64,000 nt of DNA, taken from contig CAMYLK010000018.1 of NCBI GenBank assembly GCA_947259225.1, positions 1-64,000 on the forward strand, read 5' to 3'. Under the pieces are notes generated by a model that saw only the letters and a program-made list of their open reading frames with translations, had not been told where the DNA came from and searched no databases. Position numbers and translations under genes: made by a program. Within the stretch, counting starts at the first letter, position 1. Each line of letters begins with the position of its first letter. Shown piece by piece: positions 17,618 to 25,792 of the stretch. This DNA comes from an uncultured Desulfobulbaceae bacterium. Lineage in GTDB: Bacteria; Desulfobacterota; Desulfobulbia; Desulfobulbales; Desulfobulbaceae.

Positions 17618-17789
17618 CACGAGCAGGTTAAAGGGCCAGTGGATGGAGAGGTTAAGCAATTTTTCTTTAATAAATTACTTAATAAGGGTAATATACGTAA
17701 TCTTGACTGTGTTGTAAGCTAATTTCACGCCGGAGCAGTTGGATGCCGGCGATATATTACTTTTTTTCTATTTTTACCAAGAAAGAGGA

Positions 17790-18518
17790 ATGGTGCAGCA
17801 AAATGGAGCCCACGAAGCAGGTATGATTGGAGGAGTATCGCTCTCCTCGTTCCTGCAGATGCTGGAACAGGAGCGGAAAAGCTGTACGCTTGTTGTCAGT
17901 TCCGGTGACCTCATGGGAAGTTTCTTCTTTGAGGATGGTGTTCTCATCGACTCTCAGTTGGGTGAGGAAGTCGGACAAAGCGCGGCGTACAAAATTCTGT
18001 CCTGGGAAAATCCTTCTTTTACTGTGACGAATGCGGAAGACCGCATGCGCCGCATTCATTTGCCTCTTGCCCACATTCTGCTCGATTCTGCCAAGCAGAA
18101 AGATGAAGAATTACATGACGCGGAAGAGGAGCAGGATACCGGAGATGATTCCGGCGGTCCTGTTGGCCCTATCGGGCTGGATCATGTGGATTCGGTCACA
18201 AGAAGCATTATTGATAACATCACATCAATAGTCGGAATAAAACATTATTTTCTTCTGAACCGTCAGGGAAAGATGATTACGCAGTCTTCCAGACAGAAAA
18301 AACTGGGAGATTTCATAACCTATTGCATTGTGAGCGGCATTCAGATGAGAAAAGTGCTGAATGTTAAAGGACCTAACCGTATACACCTGGTTCTGGATAA
18401 TGGTGAGACACTCCTGATTGTCCCCGGTGCCGGGATGATTATCGGCTTGTTGCTCGATGAGCATGCTTCTGTTAATGAAGTGTCTGATAAAATCGGCCCT
18501 TCTTTCACAAGTCAGTAA
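17790..18518 (+). CDS. PATAN (DUF4388) plus roadblock/LC7-like signalling protein
   Basis: About 242 residues. The N-terminal region resembles a PATAN/DUF4388 domain (GVSLSSFLQMLEQERKS through FFEDGVLIDSQLGEEVGQSA), a module of two-component and gliding-motility regulators. An acidic linker (EEEQDTGDDSGG) precedes a roadblock/LC7-like domain from about 140. The start is uncertain: ATG 17790 or GTG 17793 follow AAAGAGG very closely, while an in-frame ATG at 17739 has no ribosome site. It is followed 9 bp later by a second roadblock-like gene. Confidence 0.75.
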   Translation: MVQQNGAHEAGMIGGVSLSSFLQMLEQERKSCTLVVSSGDLMGSFFFEDGVLIDSQLGEEVGQSAAYKILSWENPSFTVTNAEDRMRRIHLPLAHILLDSAKQKDEELHDAEEEQDTGDDSGGPVGPIGLDHVDSVTRSIIDNITSIVGIKHYFLLNRQGKMITQSSRQKKLGDFITYCIVSGIQMRKVLNVKGPNRIHLVLDNGETLLIVPGAGMIIGLLLDEHASVNEVSDKIGPSFTSQ

Positions 18519-18527
18519 AACTTCGTC

Positions 18528-19154
18528 ATGAGAAAATTACTCAACGAAATATCTGTTATTCCCGGCGTGTCCGGTTCGTGCATATTTGACAAGACGGACG
18601 GCGCGCTTTGTGCAGATTTTGATACTGATTTACCAAAGGATTTGACAGAAAATGTCGGTATTCACTTTGTTCGTCTCATGCAGATGGGAACAATGAACAA
18701 GTTGAATATCAAGTCGGCTCATTTCCGTTTTGATAAGTATTCGGTGGTGGGTATGCCCCTGCATACCGGATCCATTTTGTTGACCATCTGCGACTCTCAG
18801 GCAAACTGTTCTCTTGTTGCGACAACTGCTGCAATGCTTGCCGAAGATATGCGTGAAGAGCTTGAGAAACCTGTAACTACCAGGCAGGCCCCTGCTCATG
18901 CCGGACAGGATGTGGCTTCGGAATCAAATGTTGACAAGGACGTGGAAAAGCATTTTGAAGAGATTCAGAATGCACTTGCTTCTGCCATCGGTCCTGTTGC
19001 AGGAATGGTCATGTCCGACTACGTGAACAAGTGGAAGCAGGATGGCTCTTTATCTGTTACCAGGTTGCCGGAATTGATCAGCATGCTTGTGGAAGAAATT
19101 GGTGACGCTGGTTTGGCCAAAGAATTTAAGGGACAGGTCAAGCATCTTTTGTAA
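18528..19154 (+). CDS. Roadblock/LC7-like protein with C-terminal helical domain
   Basis: 208 residues. The first 110 residues (LLNEISVIPGVSGSCIFDK onward) look like a roadblock/LC7 fold of the kind that regulates Ras-like GTPases of the MglA group. A linker leads to a C-terminal segment (HFEEIQNALASAIGPVAGMV) resembling the small helical domain found at the ends of some bacterial signalling kinases. It probably works with the preceding PATAN protein and perhaps with the MglA-like GTPase at 33171. Family assignment is by pattern only. Confidence 0.7.
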   Translation: MRKLLNEISVIPGVSGSCIFDKTDGALCADFDTDLPKDLTENVGIHFVRLMQMGTMNKLNIKSAHFRFDKYSVVGMPLHTGSILLTICDSQANCSLVATTAAMLAEDMREELEKPVTTRQAPAHAGQDVASESNVDKDVEKHFEEIQNALASAIGPVAGMVMSDYVNKWKQDGSLSVTRLPELISMLVEEIGDAGLAKEFKGQVKHLL

Positions 19155-19204
19155 TTTTTTTATCACTTTGATATACAGAAAATCCGGAATGCACGGGCCG
19201 GTTT

Positions 19205-19410
19205 TGACCTGGTGGATACTTCACGAGCAGGACAAAAGAAAATCCAAAATTATAAGTCCGAAATCCTAAACAATATCAAATTAGAAAATTTAATTATCGA
19301 AAAACTACTATCCACCTAAGCGATATGTTTATGTGTATTTGGACCCAAATTCGGGGGTCAGGTTCAGGCTTTGTTTAGGAATTCGACATTCGTTTTTCGA
19401 GTTTTATCCT
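19205..19410. repeat. Degenerate AT-rich repeat arms (IVP/MITE-like family)
   Basis: Fragments related to the family described at 46915-47409. A left arm at about 19217-19276 contains CCGAAATCCTAAACAATATC, and a right arm at 19370-19409 contains ATTCGTTTTTCGAGTTTTAT. The copy is decayed, with unrelated DNA between the arms. Confidence 0.5.
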
Positions 19411-19417
19411 GTAGGGA

Positions 19418-19882
19418 TCAATCGCCACAGCCTCCTTTGATATTGAGGAGCATTTCTTTGTACGGCCATTTTTTGATACCGCCTTCCAGGATATAGATTT
19501 TTTCTTCAGGTATTCCCCTGGTAATAAGAAAATCATGTGATCTTTGTGAGGCTCTGCCGCCCCGGGGGCCTATGACTACCACGTCATTTTGAGTGGTATC
19601 ATACATTCTTACAGCCTGCACCAGGCTTTGCTTGTCCAGGTCGGTTTTGGCAGGATAGGCAAAGGTCCTGATGGAGCCATAGAAATGATGCTCCTTGTAG
19701 GCATTTTTTTTCTGGATATCAACAAGGATTGTCGGCTGCTTGCTGTCGAGCCTTATTTTTAAGTCCGCAGGATCCATCAGTTTGTATTCTGCTGCAATGA
19801 CAGGTGAACTGCCTAAAAGCAAAACAATCGCGCAAAATATATATATCAAACGTTTTGCCAATATTCCCTTCCTGCTAAGCAT
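19418..19882 (-). CDS. Exported rhodanese-like protein without the catalytic cysteine
   Basis: About 154 residues from the ATG at 19882, which follows AGGAGG by 5 nt. A signal peptide (LIYIFCAIVLLLGSSPVIAA) is followed by one rhodanese fold. In active rhodaneses the loop after the strand VVV[IY] begins with Cys. Here it reads VVVIGPRGGRAS, so the nucleophile position is Gly and sulfur transfer is unlikely. The only mature cysteine is in the C-terminal GGCGD. It probably works as a periplasmic binding or scaffold domain, and is downstream of the haem sensor gene on the same strand. Confidence 0.8.
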   Translation of the reverse strand: MLSRKGILAKRLIYIFCAIVLLLGSSPVIAAEYKLMDPADLKIRLDSKQPTILVDIQKKNAYKEHHFYGSIRTFAYPAKTDLDKQSLVQAVRMYDTTQNDVVVIGPRGGRASQRSHDFLITRGIPEEKIYILEGGIKKWPYKEMLLNIKGGCGD

Positions 19883-19955
19883 GGTTTCCTCCTGAGCAGT
19901 TGAGTTGCTCAATCTGTTTTAACGTCATGACAGGTTGACGGAGTAGTGAATGATG

Positions 19956-20831
19956 TTACTTGTACCTCTCTAACATTTTATTAACACTAATTCTTAATCT
20001 GTCAACCGCTCTGCCAAGAGATCCTATTTCATCCTGGGCAGGAGTAACAATACTTTCATTCATGTTTTTGCCAAGACTGATCTCTGTGGCCCGCTGCTCA
20101 AGCATTACTACCGGTTTGACAACGTAACGGCTGAAGAATACCCAGATAATAAACATCAGCACAATAATTCCGCCGGTTCCGAACAGAAAAATGGTACCTG
20201 CCAGCTTTTTTGCCTTGTCCATGGCTTTCTGGATTGGCACGTACACGATTAATGCTGAAACAGTATCGCCCAGTTCCCAGTTATATCCCGTTTCCTCACC
20301 GTAGATATCAAGCTGTTCTTCTGGAGCGTTAGCCGGATCGCCGTGACATTCAAGGCATGTTTCCTTGGTGACCCGGATAGGTTGAGCAAAGTAATAATAC
20401 GCCTGCCCGTTTTTCTGAATTTGTCCTTCAGTATGGGTTTGTTTTTGGTTTTTATGGAAATCTGCAATGATACCAAGCTCCTGGGTGTCGGCCTTGTTGC
20501 TTGGCACCAGCGGATTCTTTGTTGCCTGTTTAAAAAAGTAATCTGGAGTTGATTCGGCAAAGACTTCAAAAACACCCCTTGCAACCGCAAAAGAAGACAT
20601 GAGTTCCGGAATGAATTCATCGCGGCCGGCTACTTCATAGACGACAGGAAGCTGATATTTTCTGAAATAATCACGTGAGGATTTCATGTAGTTGAATACG
20701 AGTGCCCCCTTGATCTTGGCCTCCTCAAGAGCAGTGCTTACACTAAACTGGTAACTGAGGACAGCCAGTGATATCGAGGCAATGAGACTGAGCACGGCAA
20801 TGAGTGCCATGAATCGAACGCGGATACTCAT
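19956..20831 (-). CDS. Membrane sensor with c-type haem (Tll0287/DUF3365-like) and HAMP
   Basis: 291 residues. TM1 is about 7-28, followed by a periplasmic domain of about 180 residues with a haem-binding CLECH (C159, C162, H163), then TM2 (about 212-232) and a HAMP domain (about 233-285), where the protein ends. The periplasmic part, including the DFHKNQKQT region and TGYNWELGDTVSALIVYVPI, matches the Tll0287-like haem sensor group. There is no kinase, cyclase or methyl-accepting output domain, so the signal must pass to a partner. It was probably built by the same fusion logic as larger kinases of this type. Confidence 0.85.
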   Translation of the reverse strand: MSIRVRFMALIAVLSLIASISLAVLSYQFSVSTALEEAKIKGALVFNYMKSSRDYFRKYQLPVVYEVAGRDEFIPELMSSFAVARGVFEVFAESTPDYFFKQATKNPLVPSNKADTQELGIIADFHKNQKQTHTEGQIQKNGQAYYYFAQPIRVTKETCLECHGDPANAPEEQLDIYGEETGYNWELGDTVSALIVYVPIQKAMDKAKKLAGTIFLFGTGGIIVLMFIIWVFFSRYVVKPVVMLEQRATEISLGKNMNESIVTPAQDEIGSLGRAVDRLRISVNKMLERYK

Positions 20832-21225
20832 TTTATTCTCCTTAATCTTCGTATAAAAAATATTTGCTGAAAATCTATGTTACGCTATTAATTGAATCAT
20901 ACTATGCTAAATAAAATCAAGAAAAAGAAGATATTAGTCCATGAACGGGGGTTGGATTTCAAGCGGTTTTGTAAAGTCCCCTTCCCGTCCATGGATTGTA
21001 TTAAGCGAATTATGAGAGTTTTAAGTCCTCCCGCCCAGAGAGCAGGTCAGGCATTCAGGTTCACATTGTTTAACGTGAAAATGCAGAAAGGATTCTGGCA
21101 TAAGTTGTATAAAAAGACTATGATTGCAGAGCGATGCAGTCCGGCAGTAAAAAGAGCCCCGAAACAGGCACCCGGACTGATTTCAGGGCTGTACATTCAC
21201 TATTTCATGGGACTTTGACCTATAT
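20832..21225. other. 394-bp gap with no convincing gene; structured segment before avtA
   Basis: An open frame at 20892-21218 has no ribosome site, no recognisable domain and a very basic composition, so I do not call it. The last 90 bp contain two interleaved complementary pairs (21137-21144 with 21172-21179, and 21155-21164 with 21181-21190). These could form alternative RNA hairpins upstream of the avtA start. Confidence 0.4.
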
Positions 21226-22482
21226 ATGAAATTATCATCTTTTGGTGAAAAATTCTCATCCGGAGCAGGGATTCTTTCCCTGATGGAAGACCTTGGCAAC
21301 GCTTTGTCTAAAGGCGGAATGATAATGATGGGGGGAGGAAATCCGGGCCATATCCCCGAGGTCCAGGAAGTCTTTCACCGGCGGTTGCGGGAAATTATCG
21401 ATGATCCTGCTTTGTTTAAAAAACTTATCGGGGTATATGATCCGCCGCAGGGAGAGTTGGAATTCCTGGATGTACTCGCGGACCTGTTCCACCGTGAATA
21501 CGGATGGCAGGTGGGACCGGAAAATATCTGCCTGACGAACGGCAGCCAGAATTCTTTTTTCATGCTTTTTAATCTATTGGCTGGTCCCGGGAAGAATGGA
21601 AAACCGAAAAAAATACTGCTGCCCCTGACCCCTGAATATATAGGGTATGCGGATCTTGGCATGGCGGATAATTTTTTTACGTCCGTTCGCCCTTTGATTG
21701 AGACAAGGGAGGGGAATCTCTTCAAATACAGGGTGGATTTTGATCATGTCGAGATAACAGAGGAAATTGCTGCTATCTGCGTTTCCCGCCCGACAAATCC
21801 TACCGGGAATGTACTGACGGACGAAGAAGTTGATGGGCTGGTCCGGCTTGCTGCTGAAAACGACATTCCTCTGATAATTGACAACGCCTACGGGGTGCCT
21901 TTTCCAGGGATCATTTATACCCGGGCTACTCCGGTATGGAACAACGATATCATCATGTGCATGAGTTTGTCAAAATTCGGCCTTCCGACTGCCAGAACCG
22001 GGATTGTTGTAGCTGGAAAGCAGGTTGTCCGGCATCTTTCCGGGATGAATGCTGTTATGAATCTTGCGCCGGGAAGTTTCGGGGCCATGCTGGCTAAAGA
22101 GATTACCAGGAGTGGTGAGATTCTTCACCTGAGCAGGGAGGTGATCAATCCCTTTTACAGGGCGAAGATGGAGATGGCCCTGGATCTTGTACACCAGTAC
22201 TTCGAAGGTCTTGATTATCTGGTCCATGTTCCGGAGGGGGCCATGTTTCTCTGGCTTTGGTTTAAAGATCTTCCAATTACAAGCCATGAGCTGTACGAAA
22301 GGTTAAAGAAACGAAATGTTCTGGTCGTCTCCGGCCATTATTTTTTTCCCGGTTTATCCAATGCTGACTGGAAACACACCAGGGAGTGTATTCGAATTAC
22401 CTATTCTCAGGATGAGAATGATGTGAAAAACGGTTTGCACATTATGGCCCATGAACTACGAACCGTCTACGGTGAGCAATAA
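21226..22482 (+). CDS. avtA: Valine-pyruvate aminotransferase AvtA
   Basis: Fold-type I PLP aminotransferase of 418 residues, the same length as E. coli AvtA. The PLP lysine lies in SLSKFGLPTARTGIVV, and family stretches include MGGGNPGHIPEVQ and SRPTNPTGNVLTDEEV. It exchanges amino groups between valine and pyruvate or alanine. It opens a plus-strand run of eight genes to 30539 with gaps of about 20 bp or less. The ribosome site before the ATG is weak. Confidence 0.92.
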   Translation: MKLSSFGEKFSSGAGILSLMEDLGNALSKGGMIMMGGGNPGHIPEVQEVFHRRLREIIDDPALFKKLIGVYDPPQGELEFLDVLADLFHREYGWQVGPENICLTNGSQNSFFMLFNLLAGPGKNGKPKKILLPLTPEYIGYADLGMADNFFTSVRPLIETREGNLFKYRVDFDHVEITEEIAAICVSRPTNPTGNVLTDEEVDGLVRLAAENDIPLIIDNAYGVPFPGIIYTRATPVWNNDIIMCMSLSKFGLPTARTGIVVAGKQVVRHLSGMNAVMNLAPGSFGAMLAKEITRSGEILHLSREVINPFYRAKMEMALDLVHQYFEGLDYLVHVPEGAMFLWLWFKDLPITSHELYERLKKRNVLVVSGHYFFPGLSNADWKHTRECIRITYSQDENDVKNGLHIMAHELRTVYGEQ

Positions 22483-22484
22483 CT

Positions 22485-24194
22485 ATGATTGATGTAATGA
22501 AAAAAACTTTTATCTGGATGGTGGTTCTTTTCCTTGTTCCGGTCACTGTATATGGTGCCTGTATTGAAGGGGACTGCCGTAACGGCAAAGGTCGTCTCAA
22601 GAGTGCGGACGGACGCGAATATGCGGGAGAATTTAAAAATGGCTACCTGTGGGGCAAGGGAACCTTGATATATCCCGATGGTCTTAAATACACGGGCCAG
22701 TTCGTTAAAGGAAAGTTTGAGGGAATAGGGAGCCTGGAAAGCCCTGACGGCAGAATCTATAAGGGATCGTTCCGCCACGGGGTCATTGACGGCAGGGGGA
22801 CACTGACCAGGGCGGACGGATTTGAATATACAGGCGAGTTCGGGCTTGGCAGGTATGATGGCGAGGGGACTTTGTCCTATCCGGACGGCAGAAAATATAC
22901 TGGTGAGTTCCGCAGTAATATTATCGAGGGGCAGGGGAAACTCCTGTATGCGGACGGCTCAAGTTTTGAAGGTATGTTTCGAGATGGCAGGCCTGCAGGG
23001 AAAGGGGTGAGAAGCTACAGCGACGGCACAAAATACACCGGCATGTATTTCGGAGATGTGCGTCAGGGAGATGGTGTTCTTGAAGTTCCTGGCGGGATTG
23101 TCTACGAAGGAAATTTTAACGAAGACCTGTATGACGGACAGGGCCGGATCAGGTATCCGGACGGAATTGAGTATAGCGGCACTTTTGTCAGTGGTGCAAT
23201 AACAGGCAGCGGCGTTATGACATGGCCGGATGGCCGCACATACACGGGGGCCTTTCAGGACGGAGTGATTCAAGGGCAGGGAGTTATGGATTATCCGGAT
23301 TCGGCCCGTTACGAGGGTGACTGGGTAAATGGAAAGCAACACGGTCCGGGTAGCATGGTGTATGCGGACGGCAGAAAATACACAGGGGATTTCCAGGGCG
23401 GTGTGCCACATGGCCAGGGCAAGCTGATCGACCCGGAGGCTGAAACTTTTGTCGGGCAGTTTGTCAACGGAGAGCCGGTAATACCGCAATCACAGGCTAC
23501 AGAGCTTCCGCCTGTCAAAATTGTAGAAAAAGAGGTGACTCAGGAGAAAATATTCTCTGGTACAATGGACAGACCTGCTGCAGAAAAGATATCTCTTCCA
23601 CCTGTGCAGGATCAAAAGGTCGGCAAACAGGCTGAAGGGGGCCACGTTTATGAGGACGGCTTTCTCTTTGCTGATTCATCAAGAGCAATAAAATTTACTG
23701 GCTTTACAAAATATACACTACCTGATGAGAGCATATACCAGGGTGAAGTGAAAAATGGGGTGATGGACGGCCAGGGAATTCATACCTTTCCTGATGGACG
23801 CCGCTACGAGGGATCATTCAGTAATAATTTAAGAAACGGGAGCGGACAGTACAGTTATCCTGATGGAGCTAAATATACGGGTGAATTTGAAGACGGCTTG
23901 TTTGACGGCGAAGGTAAATATGTTTTTCCGGATGGCAGTGTCTTTAGTGGTGAATTCAAAAAAGGGCTTTTCGATGGTTTGGGTAAATTGGATTATAAGG
24001 ACGGTAAAAAATATGTAGGGTCTTTTAAAAACGATTTGCCTGATGGATACGGCACCCTCATTTCTCCCGACGGTTCAACCTACGAAGGAGGTTTCAAGAC
24101 CGGCAGGAGAAGCGGTATGGGCAAACTTACCTATAAGGACGGCCGTATTGTTGAAGGGGAGTTTAAAGATGATGTGCTTGTAGATAAACAGTAA
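22485..24194 (+). CDS. Exported MORN-repeat protein (about 20 repeats)
   Basis: 569 residues with an N-terminal signal peptide (TFIWMVVLFLVPVTVYGA). The mature protein is almost entirely 23-residue MORN units of the form YPDGxxYxGEFxxGxxxGxGxL. There are 12-13 in the first block (about 45-330), then a linker of about 75 residues (330-405), then 7 more to the C terminus. MORN arrays form long beta-sheets that bind lipids or act as spacers. Two starts are possible (22485 or ATG 22497). It begins 2 bp after the avtA stop, so the two are coupled. No enzyme domain is present. Confidence 0.92.
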   Translation: MIDVMKKTFIWMVVLFLVPVTVYGACIEGDCRNGKGRLKSADGREYAGEFKNGYLWGKGTLIYPDGLKYTGQFVKGKFEGIGSLESPDGRIYKGSFRHGVIDGRGTLTRADGFEYTGEFGLGRYDGEGTLSYPDGRKYTGEFRSNIIEGQGKLLYADGSSFEGMFRDGRPAGKGVRSYSDGTKYTGMYFGDVRQGDGVLEVPGGIVYEGNFNEDLYDGQGRIRYPDGIEYSGTFVSGAITGSGVMTWPDGRTYTGAFQDGVIQGQGVMDYPDSARYEGDWVNGKQHGPGSMVYADGRKYTGDFQGGVPHGQGKLIDPEAETFVGQFVNGEPVIPQSQATELPPVKIVEKEVTQEKIFSGTMDRPAAEKISLPPVQDQKVGKQAEGGHVYEDGFLFADSSRAIKFTGFTKYTLPDESIYQGEVKNGVMDGQGIHTFPDGRRYEGSFSNNLRNGSGQYSYPDGAKYTGEFEDGLFDGEGKYVFPDGSVFSGEFKKGLFDGLGKLDYKDGKKYVGSFKNDLPDGYGTLISPDGSTYEGGFKTGRRSGMGKLTYKDGRIVEGEFKDDVLVDKQ

Positions 24195-24210
24195 TACGGG
24201 AGGATGACAG

Positions 24211-24588
24211 GTGTACTGGCAATATCAAACCATACTTTTTGAATTTCAGAAAGACGGGCTCCTGGGAGACAAGTATATCGACGATGAAGAAGTTGAAAAT
24301 GTATTGAATGAGCAGGGTAAATCCGGATGGGAGCTGGTGAACGTATCCCCTGTTGAGGAGGGTCTCCTGGCATTTTTAAAAAAAGAGATAAAACCGGTCG
24401 CCAAACCGGTCAGGGTGAAGCCTTCAGCAGCACCGGCAGCCGGCAGCGGTAATAAACCGGAAACGAGGCAAGCTTCGGATCAGGTTCATGTGCAGGACCA
24501 GGAACTCCTCCGTCGTCCTGACAAGAAGAGAAAAATGAATATTGCCAGGGGCGATGATGACCTCATTGGCGGAATAAAAATATCCTGA
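24211..24588 (+). CDS. DUF4177-like small protein
   Basis: 125 residues from a GTG preceded by GGGAGG at 8 nt. The first 60 residues (WQYQTILFEF, then GKSGWELVNVSPVEEGLLAFLKK) fit the DUF4177 pattern, whose function is unknown. The rest is a low-complexity, basic, Pro/Ala-rich tail. It lies 16 bp after the MORN gene and 17 bp before the M20 gene, inside the operon. Confidence 0.75.
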   Translation: MYWQYQTILFEFQKDGLLGDKYIDDEEVENVLNEQGKSGWELVNVSPVEEGLLAFLKKEIKPVAKPVRVKPSAAPAAGSGNKPETRQASDQVHVQDQELLRRPDKKRKMNIARGDDDLIGGIKIS

Positions 24589-24605
24589 GAGGCTCACCGG
24601 TCTTC

Positions 24606-25790
24606 ATGAAGTTCAAACCAGACAGGAAAATAGTTGAGCGGATGCGTGAAATCCGCCATATCCTTCATCGGCATCCCGAACTGGCTTATCGCGAAAAGCA
24701 GACAGCAGCGGTGGTGGCAAAAGAGCTGCAGCGGCTTGAGATACCGTATCAGGATGGTATTGCCGGGACCGGAATTATTGCCGAACTTGACGGGCAACAG
24801 TCGTCAGAAAGGTGTGAACCCTGTGTCGCTCTGCGGGCAGATATGGACGCGATTCCTCTTGACGAGAAAACCGGACTCCCTTTTGCATCTGAGCATCCTG
24901 GAGTAATGCATGCGTGCGGTCACGACGGTCACATGGCTATGTTGCTTGGGGCAGCAGCACTCCTGAAGCAAATGGAGTTTCCCGGCAGGGTAAAATTTAT
25001 TTTTCAGCCGGCAGAGGAATCGGGAAATGGTGCGGAAAAGGTAATCCAGGCCGGTGCCCTGCAGGAAGTACAGATGATTTTTGCCGGTCATGTCGATACT
25101 CACTATCCAGTAGGAAAGTTCACAGTTGATACCGGCCTTATCTGCTCCTATACAGATCCATTTACCATTCATATCCATGGGAGAGGCGGGCATGCGGCCT
25201 GGCCGCATGAAGCTGTTGACAGTATTGTTGTGGCAAGCAACCTGATAATGAGCATGCAGACCCTTGTATCAAGAGAGATTGATCCCGTATATCCTGCTGT
25301 GGTCACGGTAGGGAGGGTTGAAGCCGGAACGGTTCATAATGTCATAGCCGAACATGCGGTTATTGACGGCACGGTTCGCAGTACCCATCCTGAAACACGC
25401 AAACGTTTGCTGAACGGTCTGAACCGAATGATCCAGGGGGCTGCCTCCATGAGCGGTGCCGGTATAGAACTAGAGCTTCTTGAAGGACTGCCGGCTGTGA
25501 TTAATGAGGAAAAAGCAGCAGCACTGGCCAGAAAAGCAGCAGTGCAGATTATCGGAGAAGAGGGCGTGATTTCACAGGGTCGTCCGAGTTTAGGAGGCGA
25601 AGATTTTGCGTTTTATTTGAACAGGGTGCCCGGATGCCTGGTTCGTTTTGGAGCCCGAATTGAAAACGGACAGGCAGGACTGGCACATTCCAGCCGGTTT
25701 AATTTCAATGAGGATATTCTGGAACTCGGCGCTTCGTGGCTTGCCCGGGTCGCTATACTCGGGTTGCAGAGCTTAACAGAACAGCAGTAG
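24606..25790 (+). CDS. M20 family metallo-amidohydrolase (hippurate/IAA-amino-acid hydrolase type)
   Basis: 394 residues. Di-metal ligands are visible in ADMDAIPL, HACGHDGHMAML and PAEESGNGA, and the dimerisation insert starts near 180 (GRGGHAAWPHEAVDS). Enzymes of this group remove acyl groups from N-acyl amino acids or hydrolyse small peptides. There is no signal peptide, so it is cytoplasmic. The operon partners (GCS2 ligase, gamma-glutamyltransferase, peptide permeases) suggest turnover of imported amidated or gamma-glutamyl compounds. Confidence 0.9.
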   Translation: MKFKPDRKIVERMREIRHILHRHPELAYREKQTAAVVAKELQRLEIPYQDGIAGTGIIAELDGQQSSERCEPCVALRADMDAIPLDEKTGLPFASEHPGVMHACGHDGHMAMLLGAAALLKQMEFPGRVKFIFQPAEESGNGAEKVIQAGALQEVQMIFAGHVDTHYPVGKFTVDTGLICSYTDPFTIHIHGRGGHAAWPHEAVDSIVVASNLIMSMQTLVSREIDPVYPAVVTVGRVEAGTVHNVIAEHAVIDGTVRSTHPETRKRLLNGLNRMIQGAASMSGAGIELELLEGLPAVINEEKAAALARKAAVQIIGEEGVISQGRPSLGGEDFAFYLNRVPGCLVRFGARIENGQAGLAHSSRFNFNEDILELGASWLARVAILGLQSLTEQQ

Positions 25791-25792
25791 AA

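Noticed and set aside
20892..21218. 108-codon open frame before avtA
   Set aside because: No ribosome site or recognisable domain; very basic composition; it overlaps structured RNA-like sequence.
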